A DNA stretch of 64,000 nt from the NCBI GenBank assembly GCA_016716385.1, contig JADJWL010000026.1, positions 1 to 64,000 of the forward strand. The letters are read 5' to 3'. The number at the start of each line of letters is the position of its first letter. The first letter of the stretch is position 1. The stretch comes from Bryobacterales bacterium. Its GTDB lineage: Bacteria > Acidobacteriota > Terriglobia > Bryobacterales > Bryobacteraceae. Under the pieces are notes generated by a model that had not been told where the DNA came from, did not search any database, and was given only the letters and a program-made list of their open reading frames with translations. Made by a program: the position numbers and the translations under genes. Of the stretch, positions 1 through 8,396 are shown piece after piece.

Positions 1-2
1 GC

Positions 3-128
3 TATGATACGAAGGTCGGCAGAACTCTTATCGTGCAGTCTCTCGTCCAAATCTCTCGGAACGTGCGGTCTGGAGTTGCCTGGTTCGAGGACGTTGAAAT
101 GTTGGACGCCCAAGGCATGAACGAGTGA
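3..128 (+). CDS. C-terminal end of an unidentified gene, cut by the window edge
   Basis: The frame starting at base 3 reads without a stop to TGA at 126-128 and gives about 41 residues (starting YDTKVGRTLIVQ, ending DAQGMNE) that look like real protein; the other two plus frames read as low-complexity shadow. It converges on the Dpd operon, whose last stop is at 303. I do not recognise the family. From its position it could be the last gene of the Dpd modification half (dpdA, dpdB or dpdC), but it does not resemble the usual C-terminal ends of QueC, QueD or FolE. Bases 129-302 hold no gene and no obvious terminator. Confidence 0.5.
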   Translation, partial: YDTKVGRTLIVQSLVQISRNVRSGVAWFEDVEMLDAQGMNE

Positions 129-302
129 TCCCGTTTACTGCAATCGAGACGGTCTGCTGGCAGACTCACGTCCGAGAGGCAGACCAGGTGACCAGGTCCA
201 GTCGAGTGATCGAGTCGTCGAGTTGACCGGCCTACATCTGAAAGCGCGCGACGCTACCAGCTACCAGGAAGGCAAAAACTCACAAGTGGCGAACATCCCA
301 CG

Positions 303-2567
303 TCAAACCAATGAGGACAAAGAGCGTCGTTGGAGGACATGATCCCGCAACGCCTGCACTAGGCTCGCACTTCCCTGGCCGCGAGCAAATAGCGTGACGG
401 CATCTTTGGGTCTCCGGTCCTGTATAAAGGTGGTTGCGGAGTGCTTCGCGGCCGAAGTGGCCAGCACGAAGACGTCCGATGTCATGGCCGCCGATCGAAG
501 AGCGGGTGAACCGCCGACGTGATCACTGAAGCGGCCAACACGCGCACCGGTGAGGCGTTCTATGATGCTGGCTGCTCGTCGTAGGGCACTCTCTTGGAGT
601 GAGTAAAGTGCAATTGCCTTCCCCGAAAGCCCAGCCCAGAGCGGGGCAGACTGGCCATCCGCTTTGTCCACTTCCTCTCGCGAAGCGGCGATTGTGGGTG
701 CGTCGACGTCGAGTGCGAGGCTGTTGAAGAGGAGGAATTGCGTCTGATCAGCCCTTCGGAACCACCTCTTCATCAGGTTGCCGAGTTTCACTGCGAATTC
801 GAACCGCTCCGTGGAATTCGGGCACGCACTGACGATCAGCAACTCGAAGACCTCCAATGCGACGTCCAAAACTGCCGGCGTTTCTACCGCTGCAATCGCG
901 TCTGACAACTGGCGTACCGTGGCAGTGTAGTCGCTGGCGCTCAAGCCGATCTGGAGTCGTGCCGCACAGATCCTCGCAATTTGCGTAACCTGTGCCACGC
1001 TAAGATCGGCATCTACGCAGAGGAGCAGGAAGAGGCTGTCATAGAGCGGCATAAGCCGAGCATCGGGTTCATCAGTTACGACGAACTCTATGAGGTAGGG
1101 GGTAGCGTTTCGCAAGGCGACCTGCGCCCCTGGAGATCGTTCCGCCAGGAGTAGATCTGCGCACAACTGGATCTGCACGGCGTCTTTCCGGAGTTCATCG
1201 CGGCTCCACTCCACCGCTCCCGCCTCCGCAACCGCTACCGCGCTGCTCCACGACTGGTCCCGGTTTAGCCGCTGAAGCCACTCGGCCCAGTTTCGTGGGA
1301 CGGCATCCGCCATTTGCGATCCGTCGACGGGTGTAGCAACCAATTCTTGCAGGTACTCAAGCGCGCTGCGCAGCGATGCGCTAGTCTCTAACTTCGGCAG
1401 TTCATCTAGGGAGATGCCTCTGGCTGCTTCCAGGGCAACCCCGGCCACTTCCAAGGTTCCGATTTCTCGCGCACACCTCAGAAGAATCGCGGTCCTGCGA
1501 AACGACGCCGGTTGCGCTACCGCGATCGCAAAAGCAGAATCAAGATCTCCGATGGAGAAGGCCGCGGCAGCGTCGCTGAGTTCGACCCGCCTGCCAGAGT
1601 CAGGCCGCCTGAGTAGGCCTGCAAGCGCATTGATGAAGTTCAGTTCGACAGGCGGAATGAGGGTGGCGTCGGCAAGAATCGACTCCGCGACCGCAAAGCG
1701 TTGGGGGTCTGAGGCGACGGCCGAAACCATGAAACTTACCGCGACGTCCAGGCCACGGAGTCCCTCTTTCGACCTGTACAAGGAAGAGAACCGGGGTGCC
1801 AACTCGGCCCTGAAGCGGTCGATCGCTGCACTTGCCTGCACATCCGGGACGAACTCCGCAAGATAGGTATTGAACACCGCGGAAATGATAGCCTCAGTAA
1901 CCCGACGGGGACGCCGTATCCTCAGCAACGCGTCCAGCCCAGGAAGCGACAGAATGCCACGCCACTCGAAGCCAACAGCAAGCCTCCGGACCTCCAGGAA
2001 CAGCAAGTTGAGCGCATCGAGATGTCCAGCAGATCGCAGTTCCTTGATCAGGTCACTTGCGGTGACAACATCGCCGGCCAATAGTGCGTACTCGAAGTCA
2101 CGCAGAATTCTCCCGACGGCGCGCGGCACGGACCTTGTGCGGGTGGGCCGCTCCTGGCGTACCTGCATGAGTAAGCGCAATCGTTCGCGAGCATGTTCGA
2201 GGAGATCTCGATCGGGCACCTCGACTTTAAAGGCTGTGCCTGGATAGGAAGCCAATACCGCTGCATCGACGGGATCGGTCGGGTCCAGGTCAGGAGGCCT
2301 GCCCTCAAAGTCTGAGTACGACTGTCCGAGAAAAGCGCGGAGTTCGTCCCGCGCGAGACGGCAAGCGCGTGCAGACGAACAGAGTACATACCACTCTACC
2401 CGACCGTCCTGATCGACCCTCGGCAGAAGCACGTACGGGAGGTTCTTCCGGAACTCCTCCAAGAATGGGCCGAGCCGCCGCTGCGTGTCGAGGGGAAGTC
2501 GTCCACTGGCGATTGCATCCCACCGAAGTCGATTTCCCGGCCCGAAAAAGTGCTCCTCAAAACTCAT
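303..2567 (-). CDS. dpdD: Protein DpdD of the Dpd DNA-restriction system
   Basis: A 754-residue protein with no motif I can name; it opens MSFEEHFFGPGN and is mostly alpha-helical, rich in Ala and Leu, with no signal peptide or membrane segment. It is called DpdD because it is the large uncharacterised member that completes the D-K set, directly behind dpdK, and its length and FFGPGN-type start fit that family as I remember it. Known context: dpdD-K are the genes needed for restriction of DNA lacking 7-deazaguanine bases; the molecular role of DpdD is unknown. Its ATG overlaps the dpdK stop (2564-2567, ATGA), so translation is probably coupled. It is the last gene of the operon. Confidence 0.72.
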   Translation of the reverse strand: MSFEEHFFGPGNRLRWDAIASGRLPLDTQRRLGPFLEEFRKNLPYVLLPRVDQDGRVEWYVLCSSARACRLARDELRAFLGQSYSDFEGRPPDLDPTDPVDAAVLASYPGTAFKVEVPDRDLLEHARERLRLLMQVRQERPTRTRSVPRAVGRILRDFEYALLAGDVVTASDLIKELRSAGHLDALNLLFLEVRRLAVGFEWRGILSLPGLDALLRIRRPRRVTEAIISAVFNTYLAEFVPDVQASAAIDRFRAELAPRFSSLYRSKEGLRGLDVAVSFMVSAVASDPQRFAVAESILADATLIPPVELNFINALAGLLRRPDSGRRVELSDAAAAFSIGDLDSAFAIAVAQPASFRRTAILLRCAREIGTLEVAGVALEAARGISLDELPKLETSASLRSALEYLQELVATPVDGSQMADAVPRNWAEWLQRLNRDQSWSSAVAVAEAGAVEWSRDELRKDAVQIQLCADLLLAERSPGAQVALRNATPYLIEFVVTDEPDARLMPLYDSLFLLLCVDADLSVAQVTQIARICAARLQIGLSASDYTATVRQLSDAIAAVETPAVLDVALEVFELLIVSACPNSTERFEFAVKLGNLMKRWFRRADQTQFLLFNSLALDVDAPTIAASREEVDKADGQSAPLWAGLSGKAIALYSLQESALRRAASIIERLTGARVGRFSDHVGGSPALRSAAMTSDVFVLATSAAKHSATTFIQDRRPKDAVTLFARGQGSASLVQALRDHVLQRRSLSSLV

Positions 2568-3085
2568 AGATGCCCTCCGTATTCGGCCTGGAATGTCAGC
2601 CGAATCGGTTCAACGAGGCTAGCCGCTGACTGGATGGCAACCATTTCCGTCAAGCGCTCTATGCCGTTGTAGGTGAGATTCATGGATCCAGTGAGTGCGA
2701 ACCTGTCACCAACGATTCCCTTTGCGTGAAGTTCGCTTCGTTCCTCGAAAATGAGGTGGGTGGACGCATTAGCTCCGCCGAGACTCTCGAAGACCTGCCG
2801 ATTGCCCTGGTCTGGCCGCGTGGCGATCACGACGGCTGTGCCTCGCCCGATCAACTCTCGTAGCACATAGCTTAGTCTCACTTCCGTCAGCGGGAAATCA
2901 GGGCACAGATACGCAAAACCGCCGGTACGGTTGTCCAAGACGGGCACGTCGCGAATCCAGGGCGATATTATCCAGAGCGTCCTGCTGGGGTGAAGCAGTT
3001 CCGCTGCGAACAGGATTTGGAGGACCTCCCGCACCGAGTTTCTGCTTTCCGACGAATCGTGGACAAATTGCCGAATCAGACTCAT
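2564..3085 (-). CDS. dpdK: Phospholipase D-like protein DpdK
   Basis: A 173-residue PLD-superfamily protein. The C-terminal half carries one HKD motif, HAKGIVGDRFALTGSMN, with the family's H, K, D and GSxN residues. A single motif implies that two chains pair to form the active site. PLD-fold members of defence systems act as nucleases or bind nucleic acid, so DpdK is a candidate effector nuclease of the Dpd restriction complex. It overlaps dpdJ upstream and dpdD downstream by 4 bp each. No signal peptide is present, so it is cytoplasmic. The family is clear; the specific name rests on its dpd neighbours. Confidence 0.85.
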   Translation of the reverse strand: MSLIRQFVHDSSESRNSVREVLQILFAAELLHPSRTLWIISPWIRDVPVLDNRTGGFAYLCPDFPLTEVRLSYVLRELIGRGTAVVIATRPDQGNRQVFESLGGANASTHLIFEERSELHAKGIVGDRFALTGSMNLTYNGIERLTEMVAIQSAASLVEPIRLTFQAEYGGHL

Positions 3086-6000
3086 TGCGATGCCTCCGGA
3101 AGCTCAACGCGAACTACAACAAGCCCTCCCTGTCTTTGCACGGCACCGAGACGCGCATACGTCAAGAGGCCGTCCGACTCAATGGGAGCAACGGCAATCG
3201 TGTGCAGGGCACTGGCCATAGCGGGGAAATTCGATATCGCGCAGGATACCTCGGCGGCGCCACGCTCCACCAAAGCGTTGGCGAGGGTCGGCCACCACTC
3301 GGCAATTTCCAGGCTAACCCTCGCCAAACGCTCTGAAGTTGCCGCTCTCACGACCAGTCGGTCGCAAAGGGCCTGGCGATCGAACTGATTCTGCACCTTC
3401 AGCGACTCGCCTCGAATCTGTGCGCCGCGTGCCCACAACATTCCGAGGAGCACCCCGTAACGCCAAGCCTTCCCCCCGTCGCCAGTACCCACGAGTGCGT
3501 CGACGTCCTGGTCAAATGACTTCACGAACGCAATCACTCGGACGTCAATGTCGATGCCCAGTCGCTGTTCCTCTGAGGTCCAGAACTGAAGCAGTCGGGC
3601 GAGAAACAGATCAGCCTCTCTGGTGAAACCCTGCCGAAGCAATCGCGCACCAAGAGAGATCATGAGAGTCGGACTCGGCAACACGCCGGCGTCAGACAGT
3701 TGTATGCGGAGGGATTTAATCGCACTCGTGCTGTCCTGGTGCGATTGCGCCTCGCGTGTCTTGGCCACGGCGGTGCGCAGTGGGTCGAAGCGCGCGTCCG
3801 CGGATGCCAGGAAGTGCACGACTCGGACCAAGTCGTCAGCTGCTACTTCGAGATCAGAAGGATCGAGGCTCGCGTCCAGGAACCCGAAGAACCGGCGCGG
3901 GTCCTCGGAATATCGTTCGGCAAATTCCTCGACGAACCCGCTCCCGCCGAGCGTCGATTCAGTAATCCAGAATCGATCACCGTCGGGCATCTGGTTAGTT
4001 TGCGTCGCCGTCGCCGACGTTACAGCCGTCAGTTCGAGGTTCAGCGCGTCGGCCGCTGTGCGAGGGCAGATGTGGTGCAATGCCTCGAAAAACGCCGCCC
4101 CTAGCGTCGCCTTGTACAACTCACGTAGCCACGGGTCCCAGTCGTGGCTCGGGTCTTCCCACAGTGCGCGCGCCGCCTGATGCATCGCCTCAACAACCTC
4201 GCTCATCGACAGCAGGGCGGCGAGTTCTTTGTATCGACGGGGGGTATCGGCATCATCGGTACATGCTGGCGCGGTGCAGTCATCGTCGTCGGAGGAATCA
4301 TCGTCAACATCTTCAGCGCCCGCTCCCCAAAGTAGAATCGTCAGCAGCACATCTTCGAGTTGCGACGCTGACTGTCGCGCGAACACTCTAGATTCAGCCT
4401 CCTCCAATCCCAGGTTGTTGACCACCGACTCGGCCGTGATGCTGGAGAGGTAGGCCTGAGAGAGCCAGTCCCGTTGAAACACGTTTGCGAACGATTCCAA
4501 CTCAGGTGATGAGCGGACGAGATGACGAAACCGTGCGACGCGCAGTCCACGAACCAACGCGGCGTCCTGAACAATCGACTCCCGTAGCCCTGGCGGGTAC
4601 TGAAACTCCACCTCGACGGAATCGACGTCAGCAACGAAACCGAGTGCGGCAGGGATCCGGCCATCAGGTGTGAGGACAGAGAACGTCATTCGCCTCGTCT
4701 CGCTTTGCCCCCGGCGACGGCCGATGTGGGCTGTCGCGCTGATGGCAAAACGCCGCAGCTCGACAGGAAGGCCCGTTTGATGGGTATGGATTCGGATTGC
4801 GCTTATCACCGATGCCCAATGTGAACCTTGGGGCAAATCTAGACCCTCACCAAGGGAAGTCGTTACCACCTCGGTGCGCCAATGGAGGAAGGAATTCGAC
4901 GATTGCAGTACGTCGACTGGCGTCAGGGTCGTGTCGATTACGTATGGACGGAACACACTTATCTCGACGAGGGTGGCCGGATCAGCGAGATACCTGAACC
5001 CGCCCAGATCCTGCCGCGCGTTCGCCGGGCAGAAGCCATCGATCACCACTTCGGAACTCTGTCCCGGGGCAATCCAAAACTGCTGACGCCCGTGCGTGAC
5101 GCCGAAGCGTCGAGACACTCTGCCGGGTGCGAATTCCCGTAGGCCCTGAGCAACCGGCATCAACTCGACGGTGAACTGACCGGGTTGCCGCTGTGGTACA
5201 CGGATGCCCAACTCCGGAAGTTGCAGGTCGCTGAAGAGTGCCCGTGGAACAAACTCCGGCAGCGGTGCTCTCGCCACAAAATACTCTGGTCCGGACCCAT
5301 CCGCGCGCTGCCAGTCACGTTCAAGTCGCCGAAGCAACGTCGGCAGGACCTCCGTCATCAGGGATCTGGGCGGCTCCCACAACACTGCAGCAACTTCCGT
5401 TTCGGAGAGTGCGAGGCTACGCGCGATAAACCGCGCGAGTTCCTCGCGCGCGTTCGGATTGTTCAGAACGAGACGGATTTCCTCCGCATACCGCGCTTGG
5501 CGTTCCCTGTGTGCGGCCGCGAACGACTGGTCTGGGATATTGGTCGACGGCTGAGAGAAATCAGACCAAGGATCCGCGTTCCTGTTCGGGAGGCGTGTCG
5601 CCATCCATTCGAACAAGGCAAACACCGCCTGCATCTTCTGAATGGCTCGATTGGAGATCGGGAGTTGCCGAACCCGAAGAGAGGGCGAAAAGAGGTGGTC
5701 GTACGCCTGGTACGCGGCGCGGTCGCGACCGTAATCTGACAAGGTAACAACCGTCCACGGCCGCATAGTCGCTCGGCGACCGGCGCGCCCCTTGCGCTGG
5801 AGGAAAGACGCGGAACTGAGTGGAGCTTTGTGCTGCAGAATCGCGCCAACCTCAGGGTCATTGAAGCCGACCTCGAGCGCTGATGTCGCCACCACAATCT
5901 CGGCGTCTGCACTGACCCCGGTGTCTTGAGAACTCGTCCTTCCAATTCTGGCGCGACTGCCCAATGACAGTGAATGGCCGATATCTTCGACCAGGGCCCA

Positions 6001-7674
6001 GTTCTGACCAGCAGCGAACCGTTCCGACGCAGTCGGCAGAGTCGACGCGCGGAGGTTCGCGAGTGAACCTGTCGCGCGCCTGGGATTCGGTCGCCCGAAC
6101 GATGTCCAACCTTCAGCATCCAAGAGATTGTGATAGAGACGGTTGATGACGTCAAGGTTGTCTGTGAACCCGAAGACGCGGTTGCCGAGTGCTGTTCGCG
6201 CGTCACGTTCGAGCACCCTTCGCAGCAGCATCAGAGTTTGAATTGATGTCGACAATAGACTTGTGCCGGACGCCGGATCGCCCCTAAGAGCGAGCAAATA
6301 CTCGGCACCCTCCGGTTTCAGTTCGTTCTCCTCCGGTGCGATCTCACCCACGTCTCCGGGCCCTATCCCGATAAGATCAGAGAAAAATCGCGGTGCGTCG
6401 GCCAATGTCGCGGACAGGCCGACGAAATGGCAGTTGGCGTCTGCTGCCCTGCGCCAGCGGCGAAGGAGGAAGGCGACATGCGCACCTTGCGTGCCCTCAT
6501 AGGCGTGCGCTTCATCGATCAGCACGAAAAGGGGGCGGCGCTCGGTCCGGATGCCAATGCCGAAAAGGCCCGCAAATCTTGCCGCCGAAAGCCTCTGATT
6601 CAGCATCTCCGTGGAGGTGAACAGGACATCCGGTGGTTCGCGCAGCAACCGCGCTCGGGTTAGTGCGACCTCATCGGCTTCGACCGTTAAAGCGCACTCA
6701 GTACACACTAGCCGCTCGATTTCGCGCTCGATGTCCTGAAGCAACCAGGCGAGCTTACCGCTGCACGATGGACACCTCACGAATGGACATTCATGGGCTC
6801 GCGTTCCCCGAACGTTTAACGGCGGCCACGCGGCGTTTCCTGGCACGGCCTGCGCGTTGTAGGGGACATCCCGGTAAAGCGCGCCGACGCTCAGCCTACG
6901 CTTGTGGGCCGACGTGAGCACCGGTGCGATCTTCTTTGTATTAGCGAGTGCCTCGCGCAGTTGGTCTTTCAGCAGTTCGCTGCGCGGGTACACTGCGATG
7001 CACTTTGTCCAGTGATCGGTTGATATGTGCGGAATTAGAGCGGCGAAACAGGGAAGATAAAAGGCGAGGGTCTTCCCACTACCCGTTCCTGCGGAGATGA
7101 TCGTCGCTGAGGTACGAGCCTCTCGAATGGACCGCAGGATCCTGTCAGTCGCGCGGCACTGGAAGTGGCCCAACTTACGTTCTTGCAGCGTTCCTGATCC
7201 AACCAGTGCCCTAATGCCAGCCTCTTGGAGCGGCGTCAACGGTACACTTTGCTTCAGGCTCTCTATCAACACATTGACGGAAACAGTTCTGGATGGGTAC
7301 AAACGTGGCCGAATCTGCAGTCGATAGTCGGCGACAAGAGTAGGGGAGGAGCGCCACGCCTGGTTTCGCGCGTCCGGGAAGATCTGCCTAAGGCGCAAAA
7401 ACAGACGGATGGCTTCGGCCATCCGCGTTCTGTACTTCTGTGTTCCCGGCAGTCTCCAAAGGAGGTGCGCATCCAGAAGTGTTTCCACCAACTGCCAGCC
7501 GTCTGCAACCTCGACCGCGTTGCCACTCGCATGCTGAGACGCGAGGAACTGCTCGGATATTTTCTCGACCTCCCGTTCGTCGAACGCACCGTCGACGACA
7601 CCCCAATGAAGGCGCTCCAGTTCAAGCACCTCAAGGTGGTTGAGGAGATCCATTGCGTGTCTTTCGCTTGCCAT
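3082..7674 (-). CDS. dpdJ: DEAD/DEAH-box helicase DpdJ
   Basis: A 1530-residue superfamily-2 helicase. Visible motifs: Walker A SAGTGSGKT near residue 197, the DEAH box LIDEAHAYEG near 390, motif III GLSATLAD, and motif VI QRKGRAGRR near 630, which puts RecA-like domains 1 and 2 in roughly residues 150-650. Between motifs I and II lie four spaced Cys (CPFVRCPSC and a later CTEC), a likely zinc knuckle. The C-terminal half resembles DUF1998-type domains of LHR/DISARM-like helicases, with an acidic linker (DVDDDSSDDDD) near residue 1120. In the Dpd system it is expected to translocate on DNA during restriction of unmodified DNA. It follows dpdI by 20 bp and overlaps dpdK by 4 bp. Confidence 0.87.
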   Translation of the reverse strand: MASERHAMDLLNHLEVLELERLHWGVVDGAFDEREVEKISEQFLASQHASGNAVEVADGWQLVETLLDAHLLWRLPGTQKYRTRMAEAIRLFLRLRQIFPDARNQAWRSSPTLVADYRLQIRPRLYPSRTVSVNVLIESLKQSVPLTPLQEAGIRALVGSGTLQERKLGHFQCRATDRILRSIREARTSATIISAGTGSGKTLAFYLPCFAALIPHISTDHWTKCIAVYPRSELLKDQLREALANTKKIAPVLTSAHKRRLSVGALYRDVPYNAQAVPGNAAWPPLNVRGTRAHECPFVRCPSCSGKLAWLLQDIEREIERLVCTECALTVEADEVALTRARLLREPPDVLFTSTEMLNQRLSAARFAGLFGIGIRTERRPLFVLIDEAHAYEGTQGAHVAFLLRRWRRAADANCHFVGLSATLADAPRFFSDLIGIGPGDVGEIAPEENELKPEGAEYLLALRGDPASGTSLLSTSIQTLMLLRRVLERDARTALGNRVFGFTDNLDVINRLYHNLLDAEGWTSFGRPNPRRATGSLANLRASTLPTASERFAAGQNWALVEDIGHSLSLGSRARIGRTSSQDTGVSADAEIVVATSALEVGFNDPEVGAILQHKAPLSSASFLQRKGRAGRRATMRPWTVVTLSDYGRDRAAYQAYDHLFSPSLRVRQLPISNRAIQKMQAVFALFEWMATRLPNRNADPWSDFSQPSTNIPDQSFAAAHRERQARYAEEIRLVLNNPNAREELARFIARSLALSETEVAAVLWEPPRSLMTEVLPTLLRRLERDWQRADGSGPEYFVARAPLPEFVPRALFSDLQLPELGIRVPQRQPGQFTVELMPVAQGLREFAPGRVSRRFGVTHGRQQFWIAPGQSSEVVIDGFCPANARQDLGGFRYLADPATLVEISVFRPYVIDTTLTPVDVLQSSNSFLHWRTEVVTTSLGEGLDLPQGSHWASVISAIRIHTHQTGLPVELRRFAISATAHIGRRRGQSETRRMTFSVLTPDGRIPAALGFVADVDSVEVEFQYPPGLRESIVQDAALVRGLRVARFRHLVRSSPELESFANVFQRDWLSQAYLSSITAESVVNNLGLEEAESRVFARQSASQLEDVLLTILLWGAGAEDVDDDSSDDDDCTAPACTDDADTPRRYKELAALLSMSEVVEAMHQAARALWEDPSHDWDPWLRELYKATLGAAFFEALHHICPRTAADALNLELTAVTSATATQTNQMPDGDRFWITESTLGGSGFVEEFAERYSEDPRRFFGFLDASLDPSDLEVAADDLVRVVHFLASADARFDPLRTAVAKTREAQSHQDSTSAIKSLRIQLSDAGVLPSPTLMISLGARLLRQGFTREADLFLARLLQFWTSEEQRLGIDIDVRVIAFVKSFDQDVDALVGTGDGGKAWRYGVLLGMLWARGAQIRGESLKVQNQFDRQALCDRLVVRAATSERLARVSLEIAEWWPTLANALVERGAAEVSCAISNFPAMASALHTIAVAPIESDGLLTYARLGAVQRQGGLVVVRVELPEASQ

Positions 7675-7694
7675 GTCACTCTTAGCGGATGGAT

Positions 7695-8396
7695 CTAGTC
7701 CTTGATGAACAACCGAACGTTCTGCATTAGTTGTCTAGCGGATAGCCACGCGCGCACATCTGGCGTCAACAGGTCCAGCGGGGCTCCCTCCTTGCGTCGT
7801 GCCTGCTTGTAGAACTCAAGCACTTCCTTGGGAAACTCGTCCGGCAGTAGCGAGTTTGCCAGTTCCCGCAATTGCTCTCGCTTCGACAGCACGACATCCA
7901 ACTCGGTTGGCGTGCGATCGTAGATGCTCCTACCGCCAAGCAACTCTTGGCGCCGCCGCCTGATTTCGTCAACGGTAGCCTTGTATTGGGGCAAGAGTTC
8001 CACCTGTCGCAGGAACGTCTCGTCAGAACTCGGCAACTCACGTTCGATCGAAGAGAGGATGTTCCGAACGGCTGTGGCAAGGTCGTCTGACATCTTTTGG
8101 ACCGCACGGCGAAACTGGCCGTGCTCTTTCCCAGTATCGAGCGGCACAGTAGAAAGCGTTGCCAGGTATTGAGCCTTGCTTGACTTCGCCGTGGCGACTG
8201 GTGGCATCTTGGTTAGCGCTACACCGTGCCGTCTGAGAACTTCGACGAGTGCGAGGTTGGCAATAAGCGATCCCCGAATGCCCTGCAGCACCGTTGCACG
8301 CTCTCGCAGTCCCTTTGAATTGGTGTGTTCTGCCTGCTTCGCATTTCGGTGCTCAATCGCGATCTTCGTCGCCGTGCATCGCTCGATTAAAGTCAT
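7695..8396 (-). CDS. dpdI: Protein DpdI, helical subunit of the Dpd system
   Basis: A 233-residue protein with no catalytic motif that I can see. The sequence is rich in Arg, Glu and Leu and looks alpha-helical with coiled-coil character, especially in the middle (KATVDEIRRRRQELL). No signal peptide or membrane segment is present. The name comes from position between the DpdH ATPase and the DpdJ helicase and from its size; sequence alone would only support 'hypothetical protein'. Its ATG overlaps the dpdH stop by 4 bp. A structural role bridging the ATPase and helicase is possible but is inference. Confidence 0.68.
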   Translation of the reverse strand: MTLIERCTATKIAIEHRNAKQAEHTNSKGLRERATVLQGIRGSLIANLALVEVLRRHGVALTKMPPVATAKSSKAQYLATLSTVPLDTGKEHGQFRRAVQKMSDDLATAVRNILSSIERELPSSDETFLRQVELLPQYKATVDEIRRRRQELLGGRSIYDRTPTELDVVLSKREQLRELANSLLPDEFPKEVLEFYKQARRKEGAPLDLLTPDVRAWLSARQLMQNVRLFIKD

